Positions 5,628 to 8,177 of a stretch of 8,177 bases of DNA are shown here, piece after piece. The notes below the pieces were generated by a model. The model did not search any database and was not told the origin of the DNA. It was given only the letters and a program-made list of their open reading frames with translations. The stretch is from Burkholderiales bacterium. Its GTDB lineage: Bacteria; Pseudomonadota; Gammaproteobacteria; Burkholderiales; SG8-39. Position 1 is the stretch's first letter. Each line of letters begins with the position of its first letter. The position numbers and the translations under genes were made by a program. Location of the stretch: NCBI GenBank assembly GCA_025929745.1, contig JAICPQ010000119.1, positions 1 through 8,177 of the forward strand. The letters run 5' to 3'.

Positions 5628-8177
5628 ATGCAAGAATCGCTACAAATGGTCGACCTTCAGCGACTCGAAGCGGAACTGCGTTCCGCGGTATCGGGCGAAA
5701 CACGCTTCGATAGCGGCATGCGTGCGGCCTATGCCGCCGACGCGTCGAACTACCGCCAGGTCCCCATCGGGGTCGTGCTGCCACGCAGCGTAAGCGACGT
5801 CGTCGAAGCCATGCGTATCTGCGCGGCGCACGGCGTCCCCGTTCTGCCGCGTGGCGGCGCGACGTCGCTCAACGGCCAGTGCGTGAACGTCGCGGTGGTC
5901 ATTGACTGCTCGAAGTATCTCGATCGCGTGCTTTCCGTCGACCCTGCGGCGCGGCTCGCGCGCGTGGAGCCCGGCGCGATTTGCGACACGCTGCGCGACG
6001 CGGCCGAGCTGCACGGCCTCACCTTCGCGCCGGATCCGGCCACGCATTCTCGATGCACCCTCGGCGGCATGATCGGCAACAACTCTTGCGGCCCGCATTC
6101 GGTAATGGCAGGCACGACCGTCGACAATATCGAACGCCTCGAGGTGCTCACCTACGATGGTGCGCGCTTTTGGTGCGGGCGCACCTCTGCCGGGGACTTT
6201 CGGCGCCTCGCATCGGCGGGCGGCCGGCAGGCCGAGATCTATCACAAGCTCAAAACAATCGCGGACAAATATGCCGATGCGATCCGCGCCGGTTTCCCGA
6301 AGATCAAGCGACGCGTCTCCGGCTACAACCTCGATCAGTTGCTGCCGGAGAACGGCTTCAACGTGGCCCGCGCACTCGTTGGCTCCGAAGGCACGTGCGC
6401 GTTCACACTTCAGGCCGAGGCGCGCCTCGTGAAGAGCCCGCAGTGCCGGGTACTCGTGGTAATCGGCTTTCCCGATATCGCTGCGGCCGGCGACGCGGTG
6501 CCGCAAGTGCTCGCGACCAGCCCGATCGCCTGCGAAGGGCTCGACGAGGCGATCGTCGGCGGGCTGCGCGAACGAAAGCTTCGGCTCGATGACATCACGC
6601 TGCTTCCGCCCGGCAAAGGCTGGCTCATGGTCGAGTACGGCGCCGATACCTACGATGAAGCCGTGGCGCGGGCGAGCGCGCTCGGCGGAACGGTCATCAC
6701 CGACAAGGTGCTCATGACCCGTCTCTGGACAATTCGCGAAACCGGCGCCTCGGCGACGTCCCTCAACCTTGGTGGAAAGGGCGTTGATCCCGTCGTTGGC
6801 TGGGAAGACGCTGCGGTGGATCCGTTGCGCCTGGGGGGCTATCTGCGCGAATTCGCGGCGCTCGTACAGCGCTACGGTTACCGTACCTCGCTCTACGGCC
6901 ATTTCGGCGACGGCTGCATTCATGCACGCATCAACTTCGAATTGCGAAGCGCTTCGGGGCTCGCGCACTGGCGGCGCTTCCTGACCGACGCCGCGCACCT
7001 CGTCGTGAAGTACGGCGGCTCGCTTTCGGGGGAGCATGGCGATGGCCAGGCAAAGGGCGAGCTGCTGCCCATCATGTTCTCGCCCGAGCTCATGCAGGCG
7101 TTCCGCGAGTTCAAGCAGGCATGGGACCCGCAGAACCGAATGAACCCGGGCAAGCTCATCGACGCGGCGCCGTTCGACGCGAACCTGCGCCTCGGGCCCG
7201 ATTACAAGCCAGTGACGCTGCAGACGCGCATGGCGTTCCTGAGCCCGGTGGGAGACGGCTTTACGCGCGCCTCGGAGCACTGCATCGGCATGGGCAAGTG
7301 CCGCTCGCGCGCGGGCGGCACGATGTGCCCGAGCTACCGTGCGACGCACGAGGAGCGCTACTCCACGCGCGGACGTGCGCGCCTCCTCGCGGAGATGCTG
7401 CGCGGCGACGTGATCACGGAAGGATGGGCGAGCGACGAAGTGCGCGAAGCGCTGGACTGGTGTCTCGCGTGCAAGGGTTGCAGGAGCGATTGCCCGACGC
7501 ATACCGACATGGCGGCTTACAAGGCCGAGTTCATGTCGCATTACTACGAGACGCACCGTCGTCCGCGCCAGGCGTGGTCGATGGGCCGCATCGGCGAGTG
7601 GGCGCCGGTCGGCTCGCTCTTCGCGGGTTTCGTGAACACCTTCGCGCGCTCCGCATTCGCGAAGCGCCTGGCCGGCGTCGCGCCGGATCGCAAGCTGCCG
7701 CAGTTCGCACCGCGCACATTCCGCGCGCAGTTCAAGCGGAACGGCGCCGGCGATCCGGTCGTGCTCTTCGACGACACGTTCAACAACCACTTCCGCCCGC
7801 AAACCGCAGCGGCCGCGCACAAGCTCCTTGCCGAAGCAGGCTGCGCGGTCGAGCTGCCGACGCGCCGCATATGCTGCGGCCGGCCCTATTACGACTACGG
7901 CATGCTGGACGCCGCCAAGCGTACGTTGCTTAACGTTTTAAAGGTACTGGAACCGCGCCTCCATCAAGGCGTGCCCGTCGTAGTGCTCGAGCCGGGCTGC
8001 CTTTCGGTATTTCGCGACGAGCTGCGGCAGCTTCTTCCGCAAGATGCGCGCGCCGCACGTCTCGCGGCGCAGGCCACGTCGCTTTCCGAGTTGCTGAACC
8101 GAAGAGGGTTCAAACCCAAGGCGAGCGGCCGGGCGCTCCTGCACTCGCATTGCCACCAGAAGGCGCTCTGGGGCACG
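5628..8177 (+). CDS. FAD/4Fe-4S oxidoreductase, YdiJ-like GlcD-GlcF fusion (3' partial)
   Basis: Open from ATG 5628 to the right edge, 850 codons without a stop; ATG 5646 (MVDLQRLEAELR) is an equally plausible start and neither has a good Shine-Dalgarno. The N-terminal FAD-binding PCMH domain (about 45-260) shows PRGGATSLNGQ, GGMIGNNSCG (146-155), SGYNLDQ (231-237) and GSEGT (252-256). The FAD-oxidase C-terminal domain (about 290-530) has GHFGDGCIH (His425 and His432, metal/substrate site) and SGEHGDG (Glu469, His470). A ferredoxin-like part follows: Cys552, Cys558, Cys567 and then Cys612, Cys615, Cys618, Cys622. The CCG region has Cys749-Cys750, EPGC (Cys791) and HSHCHQK (Cys842) at the edge. 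Family members run to about 1,000 residues, so roughly 150 are missing. Such enzymes oxidise D-2-hydroxyacids (D-lactate, D-2-hydroxyglutarate, glycolate) and pass electrons to the respiratory chain; the exact substrate cannot be read from sequence. Confidence 0.92.
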   Translation, partial: MQESLQMVDLQRLEAELRSAVSGETRFDSGMRAAYAADASNYRQVPIGVVLPRSVSDVVEAMRICAAHGVPVLPRGGATSLNGQCVNVAVVIDCSKYLDRVLSVDPAARLARVEPGAICDTLRDAAELHGLTFAPDPATHSRCTLGGMIGNNSCGPHSVMAGTTVDNIERLEVLTYDGARFWCGRTSAGDFRRLASAGGRQAEIYHKLKTIADKYADAIRAGFPKIKRRVSGYNLDQLLPENGFNVARALVGSEGTCAFTLQAEARLVKSPQCRVLVVIGFPDIAAAGDAVPQVLATSPIACEGLDEAIVGGLRERKLRLDDITLLPPGKGWLMVEYGADTYDEAVARASALGGTVITDKVLMTRLWTIRETGASATSLNLGGKGVDPVVGWEDAAVDPLRLGGYLREFAALVQRYGYRTSLYGHFGDGCIHARINFELRSASGLAHWRRFLTDAAHLVVKYGGSLSGEHGDGQAKGELLPIMFSPELMQAFREFKQAWDPQNRMNPGKLIDAAPFDANLRLGPDYKPVTLQTRMAFLSPVGDGFTRASEHCIGMGKCRSRAGGTMCPSYRATHEERYSTRGRARLLAEMLRGDVITEGWASDEVREALDWCLACKGCRSDCPTHTDMAAYKAEFMSHYYETHRRPRQAWSMGRIGEWAPVGSLFAGFVNTFARSAFAKRLAGVAPDRKLPQFAPRTFRAQFKRNGAGDPVVLFDDTFNNHFRPQTAAAAHKLLAEAGCAVELPTRRICCGRPYYDYGMLDAAKRTLLNVLKVLEPRLHQGVPVVVLEPGCLSVFRDELRQLLPQDARAARLAAQATSLSELLNRRGFKPKASGRALLHSHCHQKALWGT

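Noticed and set aside
5089..5784. In-frame upstream extension of the C39-like peptidase gene by 232 codons
   Set aside because: It would overlap the whole PA2779-type gene and part of the oxidoreductase gene, is not conserved in character, and would bury the lipoprotein signal at 5088.
5640..7820. A 726-codon open frame on the minus strand opposite the FAD/Fe-S gene
   Set aside because: Its translation is Arg-, Ala- and His-rich with no recognisable domain, while the plus strand has full domain content. Long antisense frames are expected opposite GC-rich coding sequence.

Overview
The window is GC-rich, densely coded DNA from a Gram-negative bacterium. Gene content and protein style fit a Pseudomonadota member, most likely a beta- or gamma-proteobacterium; this is inference, because there is no rRNA or other taxonomic marker. 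Six protein-coding genes fill almost all of it, and two of them are cut by the window edges. I see no RNA gene, insertion sequence, CRISPR array, phage gene or other mobile element.

Positions 1-4179 (+ strand) hold a tightly packed operon: a LemA family membrane protein (5' end outside the window), then two tandem, clearly paralogous M48 family (HtpX-like) membrane zinc metallopeptidases. The gaps are 1 nt (LemA stop to a TTG start) and an ATGA stop/start overlap, so translational coupling is likely. Both peptidases have HEFSH at residue 165 and a long C-terminal extension with two TerB-like helical segments.

Positions 4147-5480 (- strand) hold a two-gene unit pointing toward the M48 operon. 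The promoter-proximal gene encodes a small secreted, C-terminally membrane-anchored protein of the PA2779 family. The second encodes a lipoprotein with a C39-like cysteine peptidase domain followed by TPR repeats (PA2778 family). Its last 33 nt overlap the end of the second M48 gene tail to tail. A strong GC hairpin with a T-rich tail lies between the two cistrons, exactly on the assigned peptidase start codon.

Positions 5481-5627 are a divergent intergenic region with a plausible minus-strand promoter, a 13-bp palindrome and a tandem repeat. From 5628 to the right edge (+ strand) runs a large FAD/4Fe-4S oxidoreductase resembling a GlcD-GlcF fusion (YdiJ type); its C-terminus is outside the window.

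The first two units both concern proteolysis at or beyond the inner membrane: LemA with paired M48 peptidases, and a C39-like lipoprotein peptidase with its small partner. The most interesting hypothesis is that the PA2779-type protein, which ends in Gly-Gly, a transmembrane helix and Arg-Arg, is the substrate of the neighbouring C39-like peptidase. The oxidoreductase looks metabolically unrelated and divergently transcribed.
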